Shown: positions 42,746 to 50,905 of the stretch, one piece after another
Layout of the letters: every line of letters starts with the position of its first letter
Numbering within the stretch: the first letter of the stretch is position 1
DNA from: M1-B18 sp048264125
Lineage (GTDB): Bacteria; Bacillota; Clostridia; Peptostreptococcales; Natronincolaceae
Assembly (NCBI GenBank): GCA_048264125.1
Contig: JBLXDM010000011.1
Span: 62,001-126,000, forward strand
Direction of reading: 5' to 3'
Length of the DNA stretch: 64,000 bases
Position numbers and translations under genes: made by a program
Notes under the pieces: model-generated
The model's input: the letters and a program-made list of their open reading frames with translations, nothing else
Databases searched by the model: none
What the model was told of the DNA's origin: nothing

Positions 42746-43702
42746 ATGAGCAAAAAGGTTTTACCCTTTAGAGATGTCTTTGATACTCTTCAAGGCGGCA
42801 ACTTAACAGGCAACGAGGTCAGCCAGAGCTTAACAGGCAATACAAAGGAAAAAGGCAAGTCGATGGATAATGCAGAGCAGGCTTCACTTAATCAGCTGCT
42901 TGCAGAGCTAAATCAGCTGATAGGCCTAGGGAATGTTAAAGGATTGATACATGAAATCTTAGCCTATGCAGATATACAGAAGGAAAGGAAAGAGCAGGGT
43001 CTAAATGCAATGCCTCTTGTTTTACATATGATATTTAAAGGTAATCCCGGTACCGGTAAAACTACTATAGCGAGGCTTCTAGGAAAAATACTCAAGGTAA
43101 AGGGCTTTTTATCCTCAGGTCATATCATCGAAGTCGAAAGGGCAGATTTAGTAGGAGAGTACATCGGCCATACCGCCCAGAAGGTAAGAGAGCAGATAAA
43201 AAAGGGAATGGGTGGCATACTTTTTATTGATGAAGCATACTCACTAGCCAGAGGAGGGGAGAAGGATTTTGGAAAGGAGGCAATTGATTCGCTGGTTAAG
43301 GCTATGGAGGACCATAAAAATGATATCATTCTAATATTGGCTGGATACAGGGAGGAAATGGATAATTTTCTGCGGATTAATCCAGGGTTGAAATCAAGGT
43401 TTCCCATCCATATAGATTTCAATGACTATTCGCTGGAGGAGCTGGTGGAGATTGCTGAGCTGATGGTAAATGAAAGGGATTATATATTGGCTAAGTCCTC
43501 CAAGGCAAGGCTATATAATATATTGGCCCTACAAAGAAGCAGAGGCGGACTGCATTCAGGTAATGCACGTATGGCAAGAAATTTGATCGAGCGAGCAATC
43601 CGAAAGCAGGCAGTACGCCTTAAGAATAAAAAATACTACTCTCGAGATGAGCTTATGACCCTCATGAAGGAGGACTTCACTGACGGAGATCAAACATTAT
43701 AA
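42746..43702 (+). CDS. spoVK: Stage V sporulation protein K-like AAA ATPase
   Basis: A 318-residue CbxX/CfxQ-type AAA protein. The ATPase module shows NPGTGKTTIARLLG (Walker A), HIIEVERADLVGEYIGHTA, ILFIDEAYSL (Walker B), LAGYREEM and NPGLKSRFP. SpoVK is needed in late spore maturation in Bacillus. About 75 residues before the ATPase are low-complexity. I prefer ATG 42746 behind AGGGGTGA; the open frame extends upstream to 42695 without a good ribosome binding site. Confidence 0.9.
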   Translation: MSKKVLPFRDVFDTLQGGNLTGNEVSQSLTGNTKEKGKSMDNAEQASLNQLLAELNQLIGLGNVKGLIHEILAYADIQKERKEQGLNAMPLVLHMIFKGNPGTGKTTIARLLGKILKVKGFLSSGHIIEVERADLVGEYIGHTAQKVREQIKKGMGGILFIDEAYSLARGGEKDFGKEAIDSLVKAMEDHKNDIILILAGYREEMDNFLRINPGLKSRFPIHIDFNDYSLEELVEIAELMVNERDYILAKSSKARLYNILALQRSRGGLHSGNARMARNLIERAIRKQAVRLKNKKYYSRDELMTLMKEDFTDGDQTL

Positions 43703-43730
43703 AGCAGTCTAGACTGCTTTTATTTTTTTT
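43701..43730 (+). terminator. Terminator after spoVK
   Basis: AAAGCAGTCT/AGACTGCTTT (43701-43720) is a perfect 10-bp inverted repeat with no spacer, so the loop forms from its centre; a T-run follows. Confidence 0.78.
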
Positions 43731-43797
43731 GGTGATTATATTTTAAAGCCCATAAGCATATTCTTTAGCAAATAATGATAGGATGGGTAGGGATATT

Positions 43798-44403
43798 ATG
43801 AAGAAATGCATGATCATAGGAGGACCTAATGCCGGCAAAACCTCCTTTTTTATTAGCTTTATTGAGTCCCTTGGAATACGCAGATGCAGGATTGCCACAA
43901 AATCCCCCGAGGGAAAGCTTGAAGGAAGGGGCTATCCCATTGACTTAGCATATAAATTCTTGGTCAGTCAAACGCCCTTTAAAACCAAGGGTCTTCAAGA
44001 AATGCGGCTATCCCTGAAGAAAAGCAGAGGATCTGTGGAGGTGGCGCTTATAGACAGCGGAGGTGTTTCTGATGCCGGTAGTACAATAACAGAAATAAAG
44101 GCCTCTATGCTACTGACCTTGACTGCCCTTCAGGAGGCTGAAATAATTCTCCATATAATAGATGCATCAACAGTTAATCCAGAAAAAGCTTCAGCACCCG
44201 AAAGCATAGATAATCAAATTAACAGCTTTGGTAAATGGAAGGGGGCCTATTGTATACTGTCAAGCAAGATGGATCTTTCCGAAAGCCTAGGTGGTTTGGA
44301 AATACTGGAAAAGAGATACACCGATTCATATATTATCCCTATATCGTCAGTATCTAAAATGGGATTAAAAGAGGTGAGAGACTTTGTGGTCAGAAATATT
44401 TAA
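43798..44403 (+). CDS. Small GTPase-like protein
   Basis: A 201-residue P-loop protein. G1 is GGPNAGKTS (about 8-16), G3-like is DSGG (about 90), and G4 reads SSKMD rather than NKxD, followed by an ISS motif near the C-terminus that resembles G5. It looks like a degenerate TRAFAC-class GTPase of unknown role. ATG 43798 follows TAGGGA; ATG 43783 is an alternative. The next gene overlaps its end by 20 nt, so the two are probably translated together. Confidence 0.7.
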   Translation: MKKCMIIGGPNAGKTSFFISFIESLGIRRCRIATKSPEGKLEGRGYPIDLAYKFLVSQTPFKTKGLQEMRLSLKKSRGSVEVALIDSGGVSDAGSTITEIKASMLLTLTALQEAEIILHIIDASTVNPEKASAPESIDNQINSFGKWKGAYCILSSKMDLSESLGGLEILEKRYTDSYIIPISSVSKMGLKEVRDFVVRNI

Positions 44404-44941
44404 ACTTTATATTGCAGTGCTACTGGTAGGCGTAATCATTAAAGAGCTGAATTGCGAAACGTCTGGTTACCAGGAAAAAGGCCTCTTGATGAAGCAGCTG
44501 TTTGCCCGTATAAGGCCCCGTTATTTCTCTTGCTGCGTTTTAATCCTATCTGTTGCAATGCTATTGGATGCCTATCACAGCTTCACGCTTCTGACCTCAG
44601 CTTATATACTGGGGAGCATAAAAATACACGAAAATACAAGCTTTAAGCTGAAGCCCTATCAGGAGGCAGTCATCATCATAATTGTGAGCCTACTATTGGC
44701 CCCAGCCCCTATTTTTCTTCATTCTCTTCTTATGATGCTTATACTACAGCTGGGGGATGACCTTTTGGACCTGGAGTATGATTTAATGTATGGCTATTGC
44801 AACCATGCACTTAAATACGGCAGAATAGAGGTGGCATTGGTCATCGGAATACTTTTAATTAGCGGCACGATGATTAGCTGGATAAATACCTTAATTGTAC
44901 TACCTGCCATATTTCTGATAAATTACTTGTATTCAATATAA
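44384..44941 (+). CDS. Hypothetical multi-pass membrane protein
   Basis: About 185 residues with five or six hydrophobic segments (about 5-20, 48-65, 92-110, 112-125, 148-165 and 168-183). It has an LQLGDDLLDLEYD segment between helices that may be a catalytic or metal-binding acidic patch, resembling small UbiA-like or prenyltransferase-like acidic motifs, but this is weak. The TTG start sits 5 nt after GAGGTGAG and overlaps the GTPase gene by 20 nt. Confidence 0.65.
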   Translation: MWSEIFKLYIAVLLVGVIIKELNCETSGYQEKGLLMKQLFARIRPRYFSCCVLILSVAMLLDAYHSFTLLTSAYILGSIKIHENTSFKLKPYQEAVIIIIVSLLLAPAPIFLHSLLMMLILQLGDDLLDLEYDLMYGYCNHALKYGRIEVALVIGILLISGTMISWINTLIVLPAIFLINYLYSI

Positions 44942-44954
44942 GAGGAGGGGTATA

Positions 44955-45149
44955 ATGCTATATGGGTATATTATAATTCTTTGCTTGATCATGGTGCTGG
45001 CAGGATATGCAGTCGGCAGGCGAATTGGAATTGAGGACGGATTGAAGAAGGGTAGGGCTTGCCTACCAATTCAGTATAAAATGCAATATATCAAAGAGGA
45101 TAAATGTCCTATATGCGGATCTGGCAAGGGGATATATAAGCGAAGCTAA
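44955..45149 (+). CDS. Small membrane-anchored zinc-ribbon-like protein
   Basis: A 64-residue protein with one N-terminal membrane helix (about 3-20) and a cytoplasmic tail that contains a single CPIC knuckle near the C-terminus. Two Cys alone cannot form a full zinc site, so dimerisation or another metal partner would be needed. It follows the membrane protein gene by 13 nt and precedes the PLP enzyme by 19 nt, within one operon. Family not recognised. Confidence 0.55.
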   Translation: MLYGYIIILCLIMVLAGYAVGRRIGIEDGLKKGRACLPIQYKMQYIKEDKCPICGSGKGIYKRS

Positions 45150-45168
45150 AGAGGAGGATAAAAATAAA

Positions 45169-46455
45169 ATGCAGCAGGAGATGAATGCTCTCACAGAGCT
45201 TTTTAATATAGACCCTGAGCTTGTGGTTAAGGCTTCAAGGGCGGAGGCGGCAATTAATGGTGCCTTCAAAGGACTGGAGGAAATTAAGGAATATAATCAA
45301 TACAAGGTGCTGAAGGCGATGCAGCTGGTCAGACTTAGCGACCAGCACTTTCAGTGGACAACCGGCTATGGCTATAATGACATTGGCAGGGAAAAGCTGG
45401 AGGAGGTATATGCAAAGGTTTTTTCTACTGAGGATGCAATCGTAAGGCCTACTATCGTTAATGGTACTCATGCTTTAACCCTATGTCTCTCAGGTCTTTT
45501 GAATCCTGGAGATGAAATTGTGGCAGTTACTGGTAAGCCCTACGATACCCTTGATGAATTAATCGGAATACGGGGTGACTACCGCGGCAGCTTAAAAAAG
45601 CACGGTGTAGAGTATAAGCAGGTGGATTTTCTAGAGAAGGGCAGCATTGATTTTGATGGGATAAAACGGGCTGTGGGTAGCGCTACAACAATGGTGTACA
45701 TACAGCGGTCAACAGGCTATGGCTTCAGAAGGGCGGTAAATATCCGTACCATTGAAGAAATTATACGCTTGGTAAAGGCCATTAACCCCAATACCATCTG
45801 TATGATAGATAACTGCTATGGTGAATTTCTGGAAAAGCTGGAGCCCACTGAGGTGGGGGCTGATATAATGGCAGGGTCCCTTATTAAAAACCCAGGCGGT
45901 GGCTTAGCCCTAAGCGGTGGCTATATCGTTGGTAGACGCGATTTAATTGAGGAGGTCTCCTATAGAATGACCTCGCCGGGCATAGGCAAGGAGTGCGGCC
46001 TTACCTTTGGACAAACCCGCTCAATGTTCCATGGCCTCTTTATTGCGCCGGGTGTGGTTTCAGAAGCAATGAAGGGGGCGATTTTCTGCTCGAAGCTCTT
46101 TGAAGAGGAGGGCTATGAGGTAAAGCCAAGATTTGATGAGGAGAGAAGCGACATTATACAAGCAATTCAGCTTGGGGCTGAAGAAAAGGTGGTGGCCTTC
46201 TGTAGAGGAGTTCAGGCAGCTGCTCCAGTGGATTCCTATGTAAAACCTGAGCCTTGGGCTATGCCTGGCTATGAGGACCCAGTAATCATGGCGGCTGGCG
46301 CCTTTGTCCAGGGATCATCAATAGAGCTTAGCGCCGATGCCCCTATAAGACCTCCCTATAATGTATATTTTCAAGGCGGCTTAACCTATCAGCACTCAAA
46401 GCTGGGGGCCTTGATGGCCCTGCAATATATAAAGAATCTGAGTAAAAATAAATAA
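45169..46455 (+). CDS. Methionine gamma-lyase-like PLP enzyme (aluminium-resistance family)
   Basis: A 428-residue fold-type I PLP enzyme of the PF06838 family. It has QWTTGYGYNDIGREKLE, NGTHALTL (cofactor site), IDNCYGEF and the Schiff-base Lys in GSLIKNPGGGLA. The family is called aluminium-resistance protein or methionine gamma-lyase-like; its true substrate is unclear. In many Clostridia this gene lies close to spoVK, lexA and hfq as here. RBS is AGAGGAGGA. Confidence 0.88.
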   Translation: MQQEMNALTELFNIDPELVVKASRAEAAINGAFKGLEEIKEYNQYKVLKAMQLVRLSDQHFQWTTGYGYNDIGREKLEEVYAKVFSTEDAIVRPTIVNGTHALTLCLSGLLNPGDEIVAVTGKPYDTLDELIGIRGDYRGSLKKHGVEYKQVDFLEKGSIDFDGIKRAVGSATTMVYIQRSTGYGFRRAVNIRTIEEIIRLVKAINPNTICMIDNCYGEFLEKLEPTEVGADIMAGSLIKNPGGGLALSGGYIVGRRDLIEEVSYRMTSPGIGKECGLTFGQTRSMFHGLFIAPGVVSEAMKGAIFCSKLFEEEGYEVKPRFDEERSDIIQAIQLGAEEKVVAFCRGVQAAAPVDSYVKPEPWAMPGYEDPVIMAAGAFVQGSSIELSADAPIRPPYNVYFQGGLTYQHSKLGALMALQYIKNLSKNK

Positions 46456-46482
46456 TTGAGCCCACTTTAGCAGGACAAATAT

Positions 46483-46516
46483 AAAAATGGAGATTCCCAC
46501 GGAATCTCCATTTTTT
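46483..46516 (+). terminator. Terminator between PLP enzyme and lexA
   Basis: AAAAATGGAGATTCC (46483-46497) pairs with GGAATCTCCATTTTT (46501-46515), loop CAC. It can act on both strands. The following 40 nt carry repeated TTCACTATT-like units of unknown meaning. Confidence 0.88.
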
Positions 46517-46562
46517 ATCACTAACTATTCACTATTCGTTATTCACTATTAACTATCTTACA

Positions 46563-47183
46563 CTACATTTTTCTCAATACACCAACAACCTTGCCTAGTA
46601 TTATTACATCCTGAGCAATTATTGGGTCCATAAGGCTGTTTTCAGGCTGCAGACGAATATGACCCGCTTCCTTATAAAAACGCTTAACCGTTGCATCGTC
46701 ACCTAGCAGGGCTACAATAATATCTCCGTTTTTAGCAACGGACTGCTGACGAACAACAACATAGTCGCCGTCCATTATACCGGCCTCAATCATGCTTTCA
46801 CCTTTTATGGTAAGCATAAATATATTAGCATTACTATTACCTACAAAATCCAAAGGAAGAGGGAAGGTATCCTCAATATTCTCAACCGCTAAAATAGGAC
46901 TGCCGGCTGTTACCTTTCCTATAATAGGTACATTAAGCACCTCTTTTTTATAGACCAGCTGGCTATCGTCATTAAGTATCTCTATAGCTCGGGGTTTTGT
47001 TGCATCCCTACGGATATAGCCTCGATCCTCCAGCTTTGCAAGATGTCCATGAACAGTAGAGGTGGATCTAAGGCCTACTGCTTCACATATCTCCCTAACT
47101 GATGGCGGGTATCCCTTTTCACTAATTTGACTTTTCATATAATGTAATATTTCAACCTGCTTATTATTTAAATCCTCATACAT
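46563..47183 (-). CDS. lexA: SOS repressor LexA
   Basis: A 206-residue LexA with the winged helix (about 1-70; PPSVREICEAVGLRSTSTVHGHL), the self-cleavage site Ala93-Gly94 in KVTAGSPI, catalytic Ser130 (KGESMIEAG) and Lys167 (DATVKRF). It represses DNA-damage genes until RecA promotes its cleavage. Its own promoter carries a near-consensus LexA box and the SOS micro-operon at 32.4 kb carries a better one. A MiaB-MutSL-LexA grouping of genome maintenance genes is seen here. Confidence 0.97.
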   Translation of the reverse strand: MYEDLNNKQVEILHYMKSQISEKGYPPSVREICEAVGLRSTSTVHGHLAKLEDRGYIRRDATKPRAIEILNDDSQLVYKKEVLNVPIIGKVTAGSPILAVENIEDTFPLPLDFVGNSNANIFMLTIKGESMIEAGIMDGDYVVVRQQSVAKNGDIIVALLGDDATVKRFYKEAGHIRLQPENSLMDPIIAQDVIILGKVVGVLRKM

Positions 47184-47220
47184 AGGAGAAGCTCCTCTCT
47201 AACTTTTATTAATTTACTTA

Positions 47221-47260
47221 ATTATAGCATAATTTGTCAGCCAGTACAAACATCAGTTCG
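47221..47260 (-). promoter_or_regulatory. lexA promoter with LexA box
   Basis: On the minus strand TTGTAC (47249-47244) and TATAAT (47226-47221) are separated by 17 nt. A LexA-like box CGAAC-TGAT-GTTTG (47260-47247) overlaps the -35, with one mismatch in the second half-site. This fits autoregulation. Confidence 0.75.
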
Positions 47261-47263
47261 AAA

Positions 47264-48385
47264 TTATTTTTCTTCCTCTAGCCACTCGAAATTCTTCACT
47301 ATCTCCCGCTTAGCATTTTTTCTATGGGCTGCATAAAGCTGAGTGGTGGTTACATTATCATGGTCCAATAGATTCTGTACGTCAAATATAGAGAAGCCCT
47401 GTTGAATCAAGGAGGTTGCTACTGTAGCCCTTAGCTTATGGGGACTATAGCCGCTATCAGTGGTGGTTCCAAGGGTTAAGGCGGTATACTTTTTGACCAA
47501 ATTTCTTATTGCCCTTGTGGTCATCCTTGTCTTCTGTATGGAAATAAAGAGGGCATCCTTATGCTCCTCCGGCAGATCAGCCTTTGGCCGCTCCAGATCA
47601 ATGTAATCCTTTACAACCTTTTCGCAGGTGCGATTTATAGGCATCAAGACCTCCTTGCCCCGCTTTCTATAAATTTTAAATTCCCCTCTATTAAAGTTGA
47701 AGGAGGATATGTTCAGCTGCTGTAGCTCACTTAGCCGTAGGCCATAGGTTACAAACAGCAGTATAATCGCTCTATCCCTATGCTGTGTCTTTTTCCAAAA
47801 TACTCGTTCCTTTTCTGTAAAGCTGGTACCCTGCTGGATGATATCCAGCATACGGGCTACCTCGTCAATTTCAAGTCTCTTAATTGCATCCGGCTGTGGC
47901 TTAGGCAGCTTAATAGGATTGAAGCCATCAGTTATATTTTGCTTTAGCTTTTCATCTCTATATAAAAACTTAAACATAACGGAAAGCGAGGATTTTTTAC
48001 GTGCCAGGGATCGATTGTGATTTTCCACCACCTTTATGCCATACTCGTCCTCCAGAGTGTAACGGGAGCAATAATCCCCAATATATCTATTGACATCTCT
48101 TGCGGTGATGCTGTTGAATTCCTCCAGGGAAATTTCTACGACGGTAGCGGCCTTACTAATTCCGGTCTCAGCTATTATGTAGCGACAGAAGAACAAAATG
48201 TCGTTTAAGTAGGCGTGTCTGGTGGATAGGGCCACTGCATTTTTCAAATACAGAAAAAAATCCCGCATAAAGCCCGGAAGCTGCTGTTGAATTTCTAAGC
48301 AGTCCTCAATCATCTGATGCTCCTTTAAAACGATATTGTCGGGCTTGTCGCTTTTATTATGTACCTTAATCCTTTTCTTTGTCAT
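47264..48385 (-). CDS. Xer-type tyrosine recombinase
   Basis: A 373-residue tyrosine recombinase with an N-terminal SAM-like DNA-binding domain (about 30-150) and a catalytic domain. Catalytic residues are visible: Arg in TYGLRLSEL, Lys in YRKRGK, HKLRAT, His in LLDHDNVTT and Tyr in TQLYAAH. The longer N-terminus and overall length recall the single-recombinase XerS group more than 300-residue XerC/D. Dimer-resolution or an integrase role are both possible; there are no mobile-element genes beside it. I choose ATG 48385 because AGGAG lies 9 nt upstream; two earlier Met/TTG codons are too close to it. Confidence 0.85.
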   Translation of the reverse strand: MTKKRIKVHNKSDKPDNIVLKEHQMIEDCLEIQQQLPGFMRDFFLYLKNAVALSTRHAYLNDILFFCRYIIAETGISKAATVVEISLEEFNSITARDVNRYIGDYCSRYTLEDEYGIKVVENHNRSLARKKSSLSVMFKFLYRDEKLKQNITDGFNPIKLPKPQPDAIKRLEIDEVARMLDIIQQGTSFTEKERVFWKKTQHRDRAIILLFVTYGLRLSELQQLNISSFNFNRGEFKIYRKRGKEVLMPINRTCEKVVKDYIDLERPKADLPEEHKDALFISIQKTRMTTRAIRNLVKKYTALTLGTTTDSGYSPHKLRATVATSLIQQGFSIFDVQNLLDHDNVTTTQLYAAHRKNAKREIVKNFEWLEEEK

Positions 48386-48561
48386 AGTCATCAACTCCTA
48401 ATTACATTGTAATCCCTATAAAAAGCAAAGACAAGGTATAAAAGCACCACATTTATAGAACTAAAGAAAGAAGTAAAGGTGTAGTGAATACTGGCAACAT
48501 ATGTTAAAATATTAGTAATGACAAAAAAATCATTAAAGATTCTTCTGGGGAGATGCCAAAT

Positions 48562-49290
48562 ATGGAAAATGCAAAATTTTATATTGCAGCAAAGGGCTTT
48601 ATTTTTTATGGTGATAGGTTCCTAATACTTAAGAAATATCAATACAATGAGCCTGGAAAATGGGAGCTGCCGGGAGGAAGGCTACAGGCTGGTGAAGCGC
48701 CACTCATTGCGCTTGAAAGAGAGGTATGGGAGGAAGCAGGGCTGAAGATAACCGTTAAAAGGCTTTTGAGCACCTGGAGCTATAGGATTGATTCCACAGA
48801 GGAGCTGGTAGGATTAAACTTTCTCTGTAATACGGCTTCCGATTTTGTCAGCTTATCTAAGGAGCATACGGACTATCGGTGGATTACAGCGTCAGAGGTA
48901 AACCAATATGATTTTTATCAAGGAGTAACCGAGGAATTACACCTATTGGATAATGAAGGGACCATAAGCACAGAAGGGCAGAGCAGAGCAGCGGAGAAGG
49001 GGTTACCAATAAAAAAAATATCAATGATTGATGAGTTCAATCAAGTTAAGAAGTGGAAGGATATTACTATACTCTCCATTCTAGCAATTATACCCTGCTT
49101 AGCTTTATTTAATAGTAGGTTTTATCTGTTAGGCTTTGTGGCATTAATTTCAGTATTTGGGTTCTCAATGTACGCCAATAGCAAGTATAAATGTCCGGCC
49201 TGCGACAAGCAATTAGACATTAGAACCAAGGATATCTACTGTCCTCAATGCGGTGTTCAATTGAAGGAAATAGTAGAGGGGGAAGAGTAG
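48562..49290 (+). CDS. NUDIX hydrolase fused to a membrane hairpin and zinc ribbon
   Basis: About 242 residues. The NUDIX box is GGRLQAGEAPLIALEREVWEEAGL (about 40-63 in parts) with the REVWEEAG catalytic helix intact. After about 150 residues come two membrane helices (about 166-180 and 183-200) and a C-terminal four-Cys zinc ribbon (CPACDKQ...CPQCGVQ). I have not met this architecture before. The next gene begins 1 nt after the stop. ATG 48562 is chosen for its 9-nt spacing from GGGGAG; ATG 48553 is adjacent to it. Confidence 0.8.
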   Translation: MENAKFYIAAKGFIFYGDRFLILKKYQYNEPGKWELPGGRLQAGEAPLIALEREVWEEAGLKITVKRLLSTWSYRIDSTEELVGLNFLCNTASDFVSLSKEHTDYRWITASEVNQYDFYQGVTEELHLLDNEGTISTEGQSRAAEKGLPIKKISMIDEFNQVKKWKDITILSILAIIPCLALFNSRFYLLGFVALISVFGFSMYANSKYKCPACDKQLDIRTKDIYCPQCGVQLKEIVEGEE

Positions 49291-49291
49291 C

Positions 49292-49558
49292 ATGAAAAAT
49301 AAGAATTGGAGCTTTATAAAGCATCTTATGCTTTCTGCAATGATAGCTATAGTGGCATATATATTATTAGCATTTTTACCTTCAGCACAGGAGGCAACCA
49401 GTATTGGAATTATCGGTGGAGCAGATGGTCCTACGGCAATTTATATAGCAGGAGGCTTTAAAGGGCTACTGACTATAAATAGCCTTCCATATGTTGTATT
49501 TGCAATATTGCTGTTTCTATACAAACCCATCAGAAGAAGCATTAAGAAGGGTAAATAA
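49292..49558 (+). CDS. Small membrane protein with OadB-type GADGPT motif
   Basis: An 88-residue protein with two hydrophobic helices (about 12-30 and 62-80). Between them lies SIGIIGGADGPTAIYIA, which is the most conserved sodium-translocation motif of decarboxylase beta subunits such as OadB. It is far too short to be a beta subunit (about 370 residues). It is coupled to the NUDIX fusion. A stand-alone motif peptide of this sort is widespread in Clostridia in my memory but has no assigned function. Confidence 0.65.
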   Translation: MKNKNWSFIKHLMLSAMIAIVAYILLAFLPSAQEATSIGIIGGADGPTAIYIAGGFKGLLTINSLPYVVFAILLFLYKPIRRSIKKGK

Positions 49559-49575
49559 TCCTATGATTATATCAA

Positions 49576-49603
49576 AAAAAAGAAACTGCCCATAAAGGGC
49601 AGT
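49576..49603 (-). terminator. Terminator of cspA
   Basis: ACTGCCC (49585-49591) pairs with GGGCAGT (49597-49603). On the minus strand it is followed by a T-run (A-run 49575-49581). Confidence 0.8.
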
Positions 49604-49611
49604 CGCTGTTA

Positions 49612-49812
49612 TTATAGCTTGCTTACGTTCTCAGCTTGAAGTCCTCTGTTACCTTGAACTACATCAAACTGAACTTTTTGGCCTTCTTCAAGTGACTTAA
49701 AGCCGTTTCCTGCGATAGATGAGAAGTGTACAAACACATCATCTTCTCCTGGAACTTCGATAAATCCAAAGCCTTTTTCTGCGTTAAACCATTTTACTGT
49801 ACCTGTTTTCAT
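49612..49812 (-). CDS. cspA: Cold-shock protein CspA family
   Basis: A 66-residue cold-shock domain protein, a beta-barrel RNA chaperone. RNP1 is KGFGFIEV and RNP2 is VFVHFS; the N-terminus MKTGTVKWFN is canonical. The minus-strand ATG sits behind GGAGG. It has a strong promoter and a long leader with a large hairpin. Confidence 0.97.
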   Translation of the reverse strand: MKTGTVKWFNAEKGFGFIEVPGEDDVFVHFSSIAGNGFKSLEEGQKVQFDVVQGNRGLQAENVSKL

Positions 49813-49859
49813 TTAAAAAACCTCCAAAATATAATTTGTTTCATAATTGATGAAAAAAT

Positions 49860-49916
49860 ATTCACATATTATGAAGTGATCAATTTATAGATTGATACAC
49901 TTTATAATATGTGAAT
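49860..49916 (-). promoter_or_regulatory. Long hairpin in the cspA 5' leader
   Basis: Bases 49860-49884 and 49891-49916 form about 25 base pairs with one wobble and one bulge, loop TTATAG. In the minus-strand mRNA this lies between the start point near 49938 and the ribosome binding site. A long AU-rich stem in a cold-shock leader may act as a temperature-dependent switch; this is inference. Confidence 0.75.
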
Positions 49917-49944
49917 TATAAACTCCATCTATACGACCTTTTTT

Positions 49945-49973
49945 AGTATACTACAGAAGTTAAATTATGTCAA
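49945..49973 (-). promoter_or_regulatory. Promoter of cspA
   Basis: On the minus strand a perfect TTGACA (49973-49968) and TATACT (49950-49945) have 17-nt spacing. Confidence 0.85.
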
Positions 49974-50117
49974 CGATATATTTTTTATTTTTTTGCTAGT
50001 TTTGGATTATATATCTATCTGAAAAATATTAAGCTCAATATGGAGCAAAGGTCTTTACTACTGAAGCATATTTATTATATCATAATACTCTAAATACCTA
50101 ATGAAGGACTGATAAAC

Positions 50118-50762
50118 ATGAAATATAAAACAATAACAGCTCCAAAGCTTCCTCAAGTCCTAAAGGAATTTGAGGAGACTCAATACGAGATAGAAGCTGA
50201 TGCCTCCTACGAAGGTCTGGAGATAAAGGATATAGCTTTGGAGGATTATCGAGTGGACGGCTTAAGCTTCCGACAGACGATATTTAAAAATGTAGAATTT
50301 AAGGAAACCATTTTAAAAGCAATAGATTTAACGGATGTCAGATTTGTGGATTGTGATTTATCCAATATTGATCTCAGCAATGCGATCATCCATAGAACTG
50401 AGTTTATTAATTGCAAGCTTATGGGTATAAGGCTCAGTGATGCCACCTTCAACAATGTTCTATTTGAAGGCTGCATAATTAGCTACGGGAATTTTAGATT
50501 CAGCAGGCTAAAGCAGGTGATTTTTGATGAATGTAATCTACAGAGCATAGACCTTCAGTCCTCAGAGCTTAGCAAGGTGAGCTTTAACGGCTCTAATCTC
50601 AGACAGGCTGAGCTTTCGGGCACAAAACTGGCAGGAATAGATTTTAGCACCTGCGAAATAGAGGGTATAGGAGCCAGAATAGAGGATGTCAGGGGAGCGA
50701 TTGTAGATCCTATTCAGGCAGCAGAGCTTTCCAGATTAATGGGATTGATATTGAAGCCATAA
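50118..50762 (+). CDS. Pentapeptide repeat protein
   Basis: A 214-residue protein in which residues about 45-185 consist of A(N/D)LXX-type pentapeptide repeats with Leu/Phe at the centre, which form a right-handed quadrilateral beta helix. There is no signal peptide. Related proteins mimic DNA and protect gyrase, but many have unknown roles. It is monocistronic with a terminator about 105 nt after the stop. Confidence 0.85.
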   Translation: MKYKTITAPKLPQVLKEFEETQYEIEADASYEGLEIKDIALEDYRVDGLSFRQTIFKNVEFKETILKAIDLTDVRFVDCDLSNIDLSNAIIHRTEFINCKLMGIRLSDATFNNVLFEGCIISYGNFRFSRLKQVIFDECNLQSIDLQSSELSKVSFNGSNLRQAELSGTKLAGIDFSTCEIEGIGARIEDVRGAIVDPIQAAELSRLMGLILKP

Positions 50763-50817
50763 ATGAAGGCTTATAGGCTTGATATTAAGAAATTTACTGT
50801 ATATATTGATACACTAC

Positions 50818-50833
50818 TGTGGCAAATGCCACA
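50818..50833. promoter_or_regulatory. 16-bp palindrome, possible enhancer site
   Basis: TGTGGCAAATGCCACA is a perfect dyad with a 2-nt centre, about 75 nt upstream of the sigma-54 promoter. Position and symmetry fit an upstream activating sequence for a bacterial enhancer-binding protein. It is not repeated at the other sigma-54 sites. Confidence 0.45.
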
Positions 50834-50869
50834 TTATTTCTCAACAATTCAATAGATTAAGGGCATACG

Positions 50870-50895
50870 CAGGCTGATATAGCCTGTTTTTATTT
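50870..50895 (+). terminator. Terminator between pentapeptide gene and metal island
   Basis: CAGGCT (50870-50875) pairs with AGCCTG (50881-50886), followed by TTTTTATTTT. Confidence 0.75.
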
Positions 50896-50905
50896 TGCTG
50901 CAAAA

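Noticed and set aside
46518..46560. TTCACTATT-like repeated units considered as a repeat array
   Set aside because: Only a few short degenerate units; no spacers, so not CRISPR-like, and no clear function.
47264..48385. Tyrosine recombinase considered as the integrase of a mobile island
   Set aside because: No attachment-site repeats, no tRNA and no mobile-element genes beside it; the place next to lexA seems to be a stable chromosomal context.
48496..48505. AACATATGTT as a LexA box upstream of the NUDIX gene
   Set aside because: It lacks the outer G and C of GAAC-N4-GTTC, and no promoter is aligned with it.
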